Assembly (NCBI GenBank): GCA_900544975.1
Contig: UQXI01000014.1
Span: 1 to 62,317, forward strand
Length of the DNA stretch: 62,317 nucleotides
Direction: 5' to 3'
Origin: an uncultured Eubacteriales bacterium
Lineage (GTDB): Bacteria; Bacillota; Clostridia; Oscillospirales; Oscillospiraceae
The translations under genes were made by a program, and so were the position numbers. The notes beneath the pieces were generated by a model. It worked only from the letters and a program-made list of their open reading frames with translations. It searched no databases and was not told the origin of the DNA. Position 1 is the stretch's first letter. Every line of letters starts with the position of its first letter. Below are positions 15,044 through 23,129 of this stretch, in pieces.

Positions 15044-15334
15044 TTAAAACCTCCCTTGGTTTTGACTGTTGATTTCCTGGCTGAACGCAGCCAGATCCCT
15101 TCGTAATTCGCTGTTGAGCACTTTCTCGCCGGAAGCGATCTTCCTGGCGATTCTGGATTCAGCTCGAGGGACCTTCCGGACATGTTTCAGCTTTTTGCGT
15201 TTGGGGCGTTCCAGCCTCCGCTCTCTGCCGTTGGCCACCAGGACGTACGCACCGTCTGTTTCCAATACATAGAACAGCTTTCCCTGGTCCCTGCCAGCTA
15301 CGGAGAGGACAATGTCCGATTTACCAATTTCCAT
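15044..15334 (-). CDS. KOW-domain RNA-binding protein (L14e-like)
   Basis: 96 residues starting MEIGKSDIVLSVAGRDQGKLFYVL, a KOW motif like those of ribosomal L14e/L6e proteins, followed by a basic helix (ERPKRKKLKHVRKVPR). Found between map and infA in many clostridia; probably a ribosome-associated RNA-binding protein, exact role unknown. ATG 15334 lies one base after the map stop codon and its stop abuts the infA start. Confidence 0.85.
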   Translation of the reverse strand: MEIGKSDIVLSVAGRDQGKLFYVLETDGAYVLVANGRERRLERPKRKKLKHVRKVPRAESRIARKIASGEKVLNSELRRDLAAFSQEINSQNQGRF

Positions 15335-15335
15335 A

Positions 15336-16091
15336 CTACAGCCCCTCGGTGACGGTGAGAATTTCCGGCTCGCCGTCGGTAATGAGCACAGTATTTTCGT
15401 AATGGGCCGAGAGCTTGCCGTCGGCAGTGACCGTAGTCCACTTGTCCTTGAGAACCACCACATCATAGGTGCCTTGGTTCACCATAGGTTCAATGGCCAG
15501 GGTCATCCCCTTCAGCATTCTGGGTCCATGCCCGGGGGCGCCGAAGTTGCGCACCTCAGGCTCTTCATGCAGCTGCGCGCCAACGCCGTGACCTACGAAG
15601 TCGCGCACTACAGAATAACCGTTAGACTCCACATACGTTTGGATGGCATGGGAGATATCCGTAATTCGATTTCCCTGTTTTGCGAATTTTAAGCCCTCGA
15701 AAAAGCTCTGACGGGTAACGTCAATGAGCTTTTGTGCTTCCGGCGAAATTTTCCCACAGGGATAAGTCGCGGCACAATCTCCATGGAATCCCCGGAAATA
15801 AGCGCCTACGTCAACTGAGACAATGTCTCCCTCCTGAAGGACACGACCACTGGGAATCCCATGGATGACCGTGCTGTTGACGGAAATGCAGACGCTGGCG
15901 GGGAATCCGCCATAATGCAGGAACGACGGCTTGGCGCCCTGCTGCACGATAAACTCGTGTACGGCTTTGTCAATTTGCTTGGTGCTGACGCCTGGCCTTA
16001 CCATTTCCCCTGCCAAGGCACGGGCTGCCGCGGTAATTTTACAGGCCTGGCGCATCGCCTCAAGCTCATGTTCATTTTTAATAGAGATCAT
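15336..16091 (-). CDS. map: Methionine aminopeptidase, type I
   Basis: 251 residues; removes the initiator methionine. The metal ligands typical of the family are seen in VSVDVGAYFRGFHGDCAATY, GHGVGAQLHEEPEV and the terminal ENTVLITDGEPEILT. I chose ATG 16091, directly after the adk stop; an in-frame GTG at 16100 would overlap adk. Lacks the zinc-finger N-terminal extension. Confidence 0.96.
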   Translation of the reverse strand: MISIKNEHELEAMRQACKITAAARALAGEMVRPGVSTKQIDKAVHEFIVQQGAKPSFLHYGGFPASVCISVNSTVIHGIPSGRVLQEGDIVSVDVGAYFRGFHGDCAATYPCGKISPEAQKLIDVTRQSFFEGLKFAKQGNRITDISHAIQTYVESNGYSVVRDFVGHGVGAQLHEEPEVRNFGAPGHGPRMLKGMTLAIEPMVNQGTYDVVVLKDKWTTVTADGKLSAHYENTVLITDGEPEILTVTEGL

Positions 16092-16092
16092 G

Positions 16093-16725
16093 TCACGCAC
16101 CTATCGCCCCGAGAATCGCACGGTTTGCGTCCTCGATGGGCTGATTCCCCTCTACAAGCCGAAGCTTGCCCAGCTGTTGATAGAAGTCCTTGAGTGCCTC
16201 GGTCTGCTTATGATATACCGCCAGGCGGCGGCGCACCGTTTCCGGTGTATCGTCGTGTCGGGTCATCAGCGAACCGCCGCAGGCATCGCAGATTCCTTCT
16301 ACTTTGGGGGGATGGGCGGTGATGTGGTAGGAAGCGCCACAGGCACTGCATACCCGGCGGCCCATCATCCGGGCCTCAATCACCGCATCGTCAATTTCAA
16401 TGGACACCACATGGTCAATCCGGATTCCCAGACTGTCCAGGCTTTGGGCCTGCGCCAGAGTCCGGGGCACCCCGTCCAGAATGAATCCGCGGGCGCAGTC
16501 CGGGCAGGACACCCGGTCCCGTACGATGGCAAGAATGACATCGTCGGGGACCAGGAGTCCATTGTCCATGTAGTACGTGACCTCTCGGCCGGTTTCCGTA
16601 TCGTTCCGCATTGCCTCCCGAAGCATATTGCCGGTAGAGATGGCGGGAATGCCCAACTTCTGGGTGAGCAATTCTGCCTGAGTTCCCTTTCCTGCACCGG
16701 GAGCTCCCAATAAAATCAGGTTCAT
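16093..16725 (-). CDS. adk: Adenylate kinase, zinc-binding lid
   Basis: 210 residues. Walker A GAPGAGKGTQ near residue 7 and GFILDGVPRT in the core. The lid carries two CxxC pairs (CSAC and CDAC), the zinc-binding form common in Gram-positives. It balances AMP, ADP and ATP. Lies between secY and map as in most Firmicutes. Confidence 0.97.
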   Translation of the reverse strand: MNLILLGAPGAGKGTQAELLTQKLGIPAISTGNMLREAMRNDTETGREVTYYMDNGLLVPDDVILAIVRDRVSCPDCARGFILDGVPRTLAQAQSLDSLGIRIDHVVSIEIDDAVIEARMMGRRVCSACGASYHITAHPPKVEGICDACGGSLMTRHDDTPETVRRRLAVYHKQTEALKDFYQQLGKLRLVEGNQPIEDANRAILGAIGA

Positions 16726-16738
16726 GCGATGCCTCCCG

Positions 16739-18031
16739 TTACTCCAGGAAACCCTTGTAGTGACGCATCAGCATCTGAGCCTCCAGAGCCTGCACCGTCT
16801 CGAGGGCAACACCGACCACGATGATGACGGACGTGCCGCCGATCCCCAAAGCCTTTACGCCGGGAATGAGATTGCCGGCAATGATGGGAAGCAGGGCCAC
16901 GATGGCCAGATAAATGGCGCCAAAGAAGGTAATCTTATGGATCACCTTTGCAATGAAGTCAGCGGTGGGCTTGCCAGGACGGAAGCCGGGGATGAAACCG
17001 CCGTTCTTCTTCAGATTGTTGGAAATCTCCATGGGATCATACTGAACGGCTGCGTAGAAATAGGCAAAGCCGATGATCAGGATGAAGTACAGGAATGCAT
17101 AGAACCAGCTGTCCGACTCAAAGATCGCCCGCAGCGTGCCCCAGAAGCCCACACCCTTCTGCACACTGGTGAACGCAAAGATGGTAGCAGGCAGAGAAGC
17201 GATGGACTGGGCAAAGATGACAGGCATCACGCCGGACATGTTTACCTTAATGGGCAGGTTGGTATTCTGGCCGCCATAGACCTTCCGGCCCACCACCCGT
17301 TTGGCGTACTGGATGGGAATCCGGCGCTCGGCATCGTTGATGTAGACAATCAGCAGCACCAGAGCGGCCATGCCCACCAGGACGATGGTGGCACCCCACC
17401 ACTTCATTGCACCGGTGGACAGGTTGGTCACCAGGCTGATAACGTTGTCGGGAATCCGGGAGATGATGTTGGCGAACAGGATCATGGAAATACCATTGCC
17501 GATACCAAACTCTGTGATCTGCTCACCCAACCACATCACCAGGGCAGAACCTGCGGTAAAGGACAGCACGATGACCACGTAGTTCAGGAAGTTGGCATTG
17601 GCAGAGAGAATCTGATAATTGTGCAGCATGATGGTATATGCGATACCCATAAGAAGGCCCAGGCCCACGGTGGTGTACCGGGTGATCCGTTCCAGCTTCT
17701 TCTTGCCCACTTCGCCCTCTTCCTTCGCCATCCGCTCCAAGGTAGGAATGGCGATGGTGAGCAGCTGAATGATGATGGACGCATTGATATACGGCTGGAT
17801 CGACAGGGCCAAAATGGTGGCTTCGGAGAACGCGGAGCCAGACAGGGTGTTGTAGAAGCCCAGAACAGTGTTGGACAGTGTCTGATCAAAGAACGTCCGC
17901 AGGGCCGCTACATCCACGCCAGGGACAGGAATCCGGTTGCCAATCCGATAAATGAAGAGGATCAGCAGGGTAAACATCAGCTTTTTTCTCAGGTCTGCAA
18001 TTTTCCAAGCGTTGCGGAATGTGGTAAACAC
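16739..18031 (-). CDS. secY: Protein translocase subunit SecY
   Basis: 430 residues with ten membrane segments; the channel of the Sec translocon. The N-terminal WKIADLRKKLMFTLLILFIYRIGNRIPVPGVD and the large cytoplasmic loops are typical. The start is GTG 18031, directly adjoining the rplO stop codon, so translation is probably coupled. Confidence 0.97.
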   Translation of the reverse strand: MFTTFRNAWKIADLRKKLMFTLLILFIYRIGNRIPVPGVDVAALRTFFDQTLSNTVLGFYNTLSGSAFSEATILALSIQPYINASIIIQLLTIAIPTLERMAKEEGEVGKKKLERITRYTTVGLGLLMGIAYTIMLHNYQILSANANFLNYVVIVLSFTAGSALVMWLGEQITEFGIGNGISMILFANIISRIPDNVISLVTNLSTGAMKWWGATIVLVGMAALVLLIVYINDAERRIPIQYAKRVVGRKVYGGQNTNLPIKVNMSGVMPVIFAQSIASLPATIFAFTSVQKGVGFWGTLRAIFESDSWFYAFLYFILIIGFAYFYAAVQYDPMEISNNLKKNGGFIPGFRPGKPTADFIAKVIHKITFFGAIYLAIVALLPIIAGNLIPGVKALGIGGTSVIIVVGVALETVQALEAQMLMRHYKGFLE

Positions 18032-18472
18032 TTACACCACCTCGGCCTTTCCACCTGCCTGCTCAATCTTCGCTTTGGCAGATTCGGAGAACGCAGCGGC
18101 CTTTACGGTGAGCTTTTTGGTGAGCTCCCCTCTGGCCAGAATCTTCAGGCCGTATTTGCAGTCGGAGACGATGCCCCGCTCCAAGAGGGCAGCGGCGTCT
18201 ACCACGGCGCCGTTCTCAAAAACCTCCAACTCGGAGATGTTGACAGCAGTCAGGGGCTTGGCAAAGATGTTGTTGAAGCCCCGCTTTGGCACACGCCGGG
18301 CCAGAGGCATCTGGCCGCCTTCGAAGCCGATGCGGATCTTGCCGCCGCTGCGGGCCTTCTGGCCCTTGTGGCCCCGGCCAGCGGTCTTGCCGTTACCGGT
18401 ACCGGTACCGCGGCCCTTCCGCTTGCCCACCTGGGTGGAGCCAGCCACAGGAGAAAGTTCAGAAAGTTTCAT
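18032..18472 (-). CDS. rplO: Ribosomal protein uL15
   Basis: 146 residues, with the glycine-rich basic N-terminal region (GRGTGTGNGKTAGRGHKGQKAR) that winds into 23S rRNA and a C-terminal alpha/beta domain. Lies between rpmD and secY. Confidence 0.97.
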   Translation of the reverse strand: MKLSELSPVAGSTQVGKRKGRGTGTGNGKTAGRGHKGQKARSGGKIRIGFEGGQMPLARRVPKRGFNNIFAKPLTAVNISELEVFENGAVVDAAALLERGIVSDCKYGLKILARGELTKKLTVKAAAFSESAKAKIEQAGGKAEVV

Positions 18473-18483
18473 TTCGCTCCTCC

Positions 18484-18666
18484 TTATTTCACTTCGGTGA
18501 CCTGAAGCAGATAACCGATCTTTGCGATCTTGCCGCGGGTCTGGGTGTTATCCGGCTGAATCGTGGTCTGGCCGATCTTCCGAAGGCCCAGAGATTCTGC
18601 CGTAGCAATGTGCTTTTCAAGCCGGCCATTCAGGCTCTTAACCAGCGTGATTTTCAAATTAGCCAT
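18484..18666 (-). CDS. rpmD: Ribosomal protein uL30
   Basis: 60 residues starting MANLKITLVKS at ATG 18666, which has AAGGAGG upstream; a longer in-frame reading would overlap rpsE. Small 50S protein in normal spc order. Confidence 0.96.
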   Translation of the reverse strand: MANLKITLVKSLNGRLEKHIATAESLGLRKIGQTTIQPDNTQTRGKIAKIGYLLQVTEVK

Positions 18667-18679
18667 GTTAATTGCCTCC

Positions 18680-19189
18680 TTAACCAACGATTTCTTCTAC
18701 GCTCTTGCCCCGGATGGCAGCAACCTGCTCGGGACCCCGGAGAGATTCCAGGCCCTGCATGGTGGCCTTCACCACGTTCTGGGGATTGTTGGAGCGCAGG
18801 CACTTGGCGCAGATGTTCCGGATGCCGACTGCTTCCATCACAGCGCGGACAGCGCCGCCGGCGATCACGCCGGTGCCCTCGGGGGCGGGCTTCAGGAGCA
18901 CCGAACCGGCGCCAAAAATGCCGATGACTTCATGGGGAATGGTGGAACCAGCCAAAGTAATCTTAACCATGTTCTTCTTGGCATCGGCGATGCCCTTCAG
19001 GATGGCCTCGGAGACCTCAGCGGCCTTGCCCAGGCCATAGCCCACGGTACCCTTGCCGTCGCCCACGACGACCAGAGCGGAGAACTTCATGACGCGGCCG
19101 CCCTTGACGGTCTTGCTGACCCGATTCAGGTAGACAACCTTCTCAATGAGTTCCGGGGCGTTGTTCTCATTCGACTTGTTGTAAGCCAT
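18680..19189 (-). CDS. rpsE: Ribosomal protein uS5
   Basis: 169 residues with the double-stranded RNA-binding-like N-terminal domain (VVYLNRVSKTVKGGRVMKFSALVVVGDGKG) and the S5 C-terminal fold. A 30S protein important for decoding accuracy. Confidence 0.98.
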   Translation of the reverse strand: MAYNKSNENNAPELIEKVVYLNRVSKTVKGGRVMKFSALVVVGDGKGTVGYGLGKAAEVSEAILKGIADAKKNMVKITLAGSTIPHEVIGIFGAGSVLLKPAPEGTGVIAGGAVRAVMEAVGIRNICAKCLRSNNPQNVVKATMQGLESLRGPEQVAAIRGKSVEEIVG

Positions 19190-19204
19190 TTTTCTTCCTC
19201 CTCC

Positions 19205-19564
19205 TTAGAACTCCAGGCCGCCTTCGCGGGCGCCCTCAGCCAGGGCGGCCACACGGCCGTGATAGACATAACCGCTGCGGTCAAAGACCACGGTGGTGAT
19301 GCCCTTCTTCTTGGCCTGCCCGGCCAAAGCCAGGCCCACCTTCTTGGCGGCCTCGCAGTTGCCGGCGGCGCCCTCGAAGCCCTTGTCCAGAGTGGAAGCG
19401 GAAGCCAAGGTGGTTCCGTTCACATCGTCGATGAGCTGCGCATAGATATTCGCATTGCTGCGGTATACATTCAGGCGGGGTCTTTCCGGCGTGCCGGAGA
19501 TCTTACCGCGGACGCGCACATGGCGCTTTTGACGCATAGCGTTCTTATCGGTTTTACTTACCAT
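19205..19564 (-). CDS. rplR: Ribosomal protein uL18
   Basis: 119 residues; binds 5S rRNA. RPRLNVYRSNANIYAQLIDD and the terminal FDRSGYVYHGRVAALAEGAREGGLEF are typical. Confidence 0.98.
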   Translation of the reverse strand: MVSKTDKNAMRQKRHVRVRGKISGTPERPRLNVYRSNANIYAQLIDDVNGTTLASASTLDKGFEGAAGNCEAAKKVGLALAGQAKKKGITTVVFDRSGYVYHGRVAALAEGAREGGLEF

Positions 19565-19581
19565 GATGGCACACCTCCTAA

Positions 19582-20127
19582 TTATTTCTTACCGCCGGTC
19601 TTACCAGCCTTCAGATGGATGACCTCGGTAGAATATCTGACGCCCTTGCCCTTATAAGGCTCGGGAGGTCTCTTGCCGCGGACTTCGGCGGCAAACTGGC
19701 CCACGACCTGCTTGTCGATGCCGCGGATGATCACCTTGTTGGCGGCGGGAACATCAATGGTGATGCCGGGGATCTCATCCACGACGACGGGATGGGAGAA
19801 GCCCAGGTTCATAACCAGCTGGTTGCCCTTCTTTTCAGCCTTATAGCCAACGCCCACAATGTCCAGGTCCTTGCTGTAGCCCTTTTCCACACCAACAACC
19901 ATGTTGCTGAGGAGGGTCCGGGTGAGGCCATGGAGGCTCTTGTGCAGGTGCTCGTCATCAGGCCGGGTCACGGTGAGGACACCGTTCTCCTGCTTGATGA
20001 TCATATCGGGATGGAAGGTCTGGGTCAGCGTACCCTTGGGACCCTTCACCGTAACCACGTTGCCGGCCTCAATGCTCACAGAGACCTCAGCGGGGACCGG
20101 AATGGGGTGCTTACCAATTCTAGACAT
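19582..20127 (-). CDS. rplF: Ribosomal protein uL6
   Basis: 181 residues with two related alpha/beta domains; MSRIGKHPIPVPAEVSV start and the C-terminal RGKRPPEPYKGKGVRY motif. Located at the base of the L7/L12 stalk. Confidence 0.98.
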   Translation of the reverse strand: MSRIGKHPIPVPAEVSVSIEAGNVVTVKGPKGTLTQTFHPDMIIKQENGVLTVTRPDDEHLHKSLHGLTRTLLSNMVVGVEKGYSKDLDIVGVGYKAEKKGNQLVMNLGFSHPVVVDEIPGITIDVPAANKVIIRGIDKQVVGQFAAEVRGKRPPEPYKGKGVRYSTEVIHLKAGKTGGKK

Positions 20128-20139
20128 GCTGCTACCTCC

Positions 20140-20538
20140 TTACCATACAAACGCCAGGACCTCGCCGCCGACATGGAGCTCTCTGGCTTTCTTGTCGGTC
20201 ATGACGCCCTTGGACGTGGAAATGATGGCAATGCCCAGGCCCTTCAGAACCTTGGGAAGCTCCTCAGCACCGGCGTAGACACGCAGGCCGGGCTTGGAAA
20301 CGCGGCGAAGACCGGAAATGACCTTCTCCTTCTTGCCCACATATTTGAGGGTGATGTGAATCTTGCCCTGTACGCCCTCATCGGTGACCTGATAGGCCTT
20401 GATATAGCCCTCGTCCAGCAGGATCTGAGCAATGGCCTTTTTCAGGTTGGAGGCGGGCACATCCACGGTATCGTGCTTTGCAGAGTTCGCGTTCCGGATT
20501 CTGGTCAGCATATCTGCTACGGGATCGGTGATTTGCAT
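20140..20538 (-). CDS. rpsH: Ribosomal protein uS8
   Basis: 132 residues starting MQITDPVADMLTRIRNA and ending GGEVLAFVW. In E. coli uS8 represses spc translation by binding rplE mRNA; whether that occurs here is unknown. It is preceded by an unusually long spacer of 214 bases with tandem repeats. Confidence 0.98.
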   Translation of the reverse strand: MQITDPVADMLTRIRNANSAKHDTVDVPASNLKKAIAQILLDEGYIKAYQVTDEGVQGKIHITLKYVGKKEKVISGLRRVSKPGLRVYAGAEELPKVLKGLGIAIISTSKGVMTDKKARELHVGGEVLAFVW

Positions 20539-20671
20539 GTTGATATCCTCCTGATAGAAGTTACGGGCTGAACCCGTGAAAGCGCGGGAGTATCAGGAGA
20601 ATGCGGGCCGGAACCGGCCCCATCTTCTCAAGACTTCCCGGGCTTTTTGACATTTACAATCTCTCCCGGTG

Positions 20672-20739
20672 AGGCGCCGGAAGCTCCGGGCCTTCCTGGA
20701 AGGCGCCGGAAGCTCCGGGCCTTCCTGGAAGGCGCCGGA
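20672..20739. repeat. 29-bp tandem repeat between rpsN and rpsH
   Basis: Two exact 29-base copies (20672-20700 and 20701-20729) plus the first 10 bases of a third. Each unit contains two self-complementary segments, CCGGA-AGC-TCCGG and GCCTTCC-T-GGAAGGC, so the transcribed spacer would fold strongly. Another palindrome, GGGCCGG-AA-CCGGCCC, lies at about 20606-20621. This is the only enlarged gap inside the spc part of the operon. Confidence 0.9.
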
Positions 20740-20752
20740 GAGAAACCGCCTA

Positions 20753-20938
20753 TTACCAGCTGGCCTTCCGGACACCGGGAATCTGGCCCTTGTAAGCCAG
20801 TTCACGGAAGCAGATCCGGCAGACGCCGTAATCCCGGAGATACGCATGGGGCCGGCCGCAGATCTTGCAGCGGTTGTAGCGGCGGCTGGAGTATTTGGCC
20901 TCGGCCTGCTGCTTCAGAATCATAGCTTTTTTTGCCAT
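20753..20938 (-). CDS. rpsZ: Ribosomal protein uS14, zinc type
   Basis: 61 residues with CKICGRPHAYLRDYGVCRIC, the two CxxC pairs of the short zinc-binding form. Ends in PGVRKASW as usual. Also called rpsN type Z. A 30S head protein. Confidence 0.97.
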   Translation of the reverse strand: MAKKAMILKQQAEAKYSSRRYNRCKICGRPHAYLRDYGVCRICFRELAYKGQIPGVRKASW

Positions 20939-20954
20939 AGTTCAAATACCTCCA

Positions 20955-21497
20955 TTAGTTATAGAAGGGGGCGCCGAGCTGGGTCAGCAGCTCCTTGGCC
21001 TCTTCGTCGGTGTTCGCAGTGGTGCAGATGCAGATGTCCATACCCCGGATCTTATCCACCTTGTCGTACTCGATTTCGGGGAAGATCAGCTGCTCCTTCA
21101 GACCAAAGGCGTAGTTGCCACGGCCGTCAAAGGAGTTGGGGTTGATGCCCCGGAAGTCACGGACACGGGGCAGGGCCACGCTAAAGAGACGATCCAGGAA
21201 CTCATACATCTTGTCGCCCCGCAGGGTGACCTTCACGCCAACGGTTTCACCCTCACGGACCTTAAAGTTGGCCACGGACTTCCGGGCCTTGGTGGTGATG
21301 GGCTTCTGGCCGGTGATGGTGCCGATGTCTTTGCAGATGGCCTCAATCTCCTTGGCATTGTTCTTGCTCTCGCCGCAGCCCACGTTGACAATGATCTTGT
21401 CCAGCTTGGGAATCTGCATGACGCTCTTGTAGCCGAACTTCTTCAGAAGAGCAGGAGCAATCTCGGTGGTGTACTTTTCTTTCATTCTAGTAGCCAT
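20955..21497 (-). CDS. rplE: Ribosomal protein uL5
   Basis: 180 residues; binds 5S rRNA and contacts the 30S head. MKEKYTTEIAPALLKKFGYKSVMQIPKLDKI and RDFRGINPNSFDGRGNYAFGLKEQ are diagnostic. Confidence 0.98.
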   Translation of the reverse strand: MATRMKEKYTTEIAPALLKKFGYKSVMQIPKLDKIIVNVGCGESKNNAKEIEAICKDIGTITGQKPITTKARKSVANFKVREGETVGVKVTLRGDKMYEFLDRLFSVALPRVRDFRGINPNSFDGRGNYAFGLKEQLIFPEIEYDKVDKIRGMDICICTTANTDEEAKELLTQLGAPFYN

Positions 21498-21514
21498 GTT
21501 TTTGCTCCCTCCTA

Positions 21515-21820
21515 TCAGATTTCAGCGCCGCACTTGGCGCAAACGCGGGTCTTCTTGTCGCCCTCGATCTTGAAGCCAACCCGAACGCCCTTGCCACACT
21601 TGCCACAATACAGGGCAACCTTGCAGGCCCGGATGGGGGTCTCTTTCTTCACGATGCCGCCCTGCTCGCCCTGCTTGCGGGGCTTGGTGTGGCAAGTGGC
21701 CACATTGACGCCTTCGACGATCACCTTGTTGTCTTTGGGCATGGCCACCAGAACCTTGCCCTTTGTCCCCTTGTCCTTACCGGACAGGACAATTACTGTA
21801 TCATTCTTCTTGATATTCAT
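21515..21820 (-). CDS. rplX: Ribosomal protein uL24
   Basis: 101 residues with the KOW motif at the start (IVLSGKDKGTKGKVLVAMPKDNKV). The C-terminus has two CxxC pairs (CGKCGKG and CAKCGAEI), so this copy probably binds zinc. Early assembly protein of the 50S subunit. Confidence 0.97.
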   Translation of the reverse strand: MNIKKNDTVIVLSGKDKGTKGKVLVAMPKDNKVIVEGVNVATCHTKPRKQGEQGGIVKKETPIRACKVALYCGKCGKGVRVGFKIEGDKKTRVCAKCGAEI

Positions 21821-21835
21821 TCTGGTTCATCCCCC

Positions 21836-22204
21836 TTAAATGACTTCGGGAGCCAGGGAGAGGATCTTCATGTAATCCTTCTCGCGGAGCTCTCTGGCCA
21901 CCGGTCCAAAAATACGGGTGCCGCGGGGATTCTTATCCTCCTTGATGAGGACGGCGGCATTCTCGTCGAACCGGACGTAGGTACCGTCCTCCCGGCGGAC
22001 GCCTCTTCTGCTGCGGACGATGACGGCCTTCACCACTTCGCCCTTCTTCACGGTGCCGCCGGGGGCCGCCTTCCGGACAGAGGCAACGATGACATCGCCG
22101 ATGTTGCCATACTTCCGCTTGGAGCCGCCCAAGACCCGGATGCAGTGGATTTCCTTGGCGCCGGTATTGTCGGCAACCTTCAGGTAGCTTTCCTGCTGAA
22201 TCAT
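21836..22204 (-). CDS. rplN: Ribosomal protein uL14
   Basis: 122 residues starting MIQQESYLKVADNTGAKEI and ending with REKDYMKILSLAPEVI. Part of a bridge to the 30S subunit. Confidence 0.98.
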   Translation of the reverse strand: MIQQESYLKVADNTGAKEIHCIRVLGGSKRKYGNIGDVIVASVRKAAPGGTVKKGEVVKAVIVRSRRGVRREDGTYVRFDENAAVLIKEDKNPRGTRIFGPVARELREKDYMKILSLAPEVI

Positions 22205-22219
22205 AGTTGTCCGACCTCC

Positions 22220-22483
22220 TTATTTAGCCTTCTCGATGATTCTGACCAGTCTCCATCTCTTATCCTTGGACAGGGGACGGGTCTCCATAACCTCCACGGT
22301 GTCGCCGATGCCGCACTCGTTGTTCTCGTCGTGGGCTTTCAGCTTATAGGTCCGCTTCAGAATCTTCTTATAGAGAGGATGCTGCACGCTGTCCTCAATT
22401 GCCACCACAATGGTCTTGTCCATCTTATCGGAGACGACCTGACCAATTCTGGTTTTCCGGAAAGCTCTTGTATTTTCAGTCAT
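22220..22483 (-). CDS. rpsQ: Ribosomal protein uS17
   Basis: 87 residues with an OB fold; RIGQVVSDKMDKTIVVAIEDSVQHPLYKK is typical. Primary 16S rRNA-binding protein. Confidence 0.97.
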   Translation of the reverse strand: MTENTRAFRKTRIGQVVSDKMDKTIVVAIEDSVQHPLYKKILKRTYKLKAHDENNECGIGDTVEVMETRPLSKDKRWRLVRIIEKAK

Positions 22484-22497
22484 GTTCGCTTACCTCC

Positions 22498-22692
22498 TCA
22501 GACCTTGGTCTCTTTCTCACGAATAATAGTTTTGATGCGGGCAATGTCTTTTTTGACAGCGTTGATCTTAATGGGATTGTCCAGCTGGTTGGTGGCGTGC
22601 TGCATACGCAGGAAGAAGAGATCCTTCTTCAGGTCGGCCAGCTTGGCCTCCAGATCCGAAACGGACATCTTACGGATTTCTGTTGCCTTCAT
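22498..22692 (-). CDS. rpmC: Ribosomal protein uL29
   Basis: 64 residues, a helical hairpin. Three consecutive ATG codons occur (22698, 22695, 22692). I chose the third because the GGTGGTGA upstream is correctly spaced only for it and because the family starts with MKATEI. The first ATG overlaps the rplP stop codon (ATGA), so coupling is likely. Sits at the exit tunnel mouth. Confidence 0.93.
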   Translation of the reverse strand: MKATEIRKMSVSDLEAKLADLKKDLFFLRMQHATNQLDNPIKINAVKKDIARIKTIIREKETKV

Positions 22693-22694
22693 CA

Positions 22695-23129
22695 TCATTC
22701 ACCACCAATCTCAGTATCCAGGTCTTCCTTCTTGATGATGCGGGTCTTGATGGGCAGCTTGTGCTGAGCCAGACGGAGGGCCTCACGGGCCACTTCCTCG
22801 CTCACGCCGCCGATCTCAAACATCACCTTCTGGTTCTTGACAACGGCCACCCAAGTCTCGGGCGCGCCTTTACCGGAACCCATACGAACGCCCAGGGCCT
22901 TCTTGGTAATGGGCTTATCAGGGAAAATCTTGATCCAGACCTTACCACCACGCTTGGTGTAACGGGTCATGGCAATACGGGCAGCCTCAATCTGGTTGCC
23001 GGTGATCCAGCCGGGCTCCATGGCCTGGATGCCGTATTCACCGTAGACAACCTTATTTCCGCGGGAGGCGACGCCGGTCATACGACCGCGCTGCACCTTG
23101 CGGTATTTCACTCTTTTGGGCATCAGCAT
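22695..23129 (-). CDS. rplP: Ribosomal protein uL16
   Basis: 144 residues starting MLMPKRVKYRKVQRGRMTG; contacts A-site tRNA. Its start overlaps the rpsC stop by one base (TAATG). Confidence 0.98.
   Translation of the reverse strand: MLMPKRVKYRKVQRGRMTGVASRGNKVVYGEYGIQAMEPGWITGNQIEAARIAMTRYTKRGGKVWIKIFPDKPITKKALGVRMGSGKGAPETWVAVVKNQKVMFEIGGVSEEVAREALRLAQHKLPIKTRIIKKEDLDTEIGGE

Noticed and set aside
16724..18505. A 593-residue plus-strand frame opposite secY and rplO
   Set aside because: Low-complexity, H/D/Q-rich antisense translation of secY and rplO with no domain.
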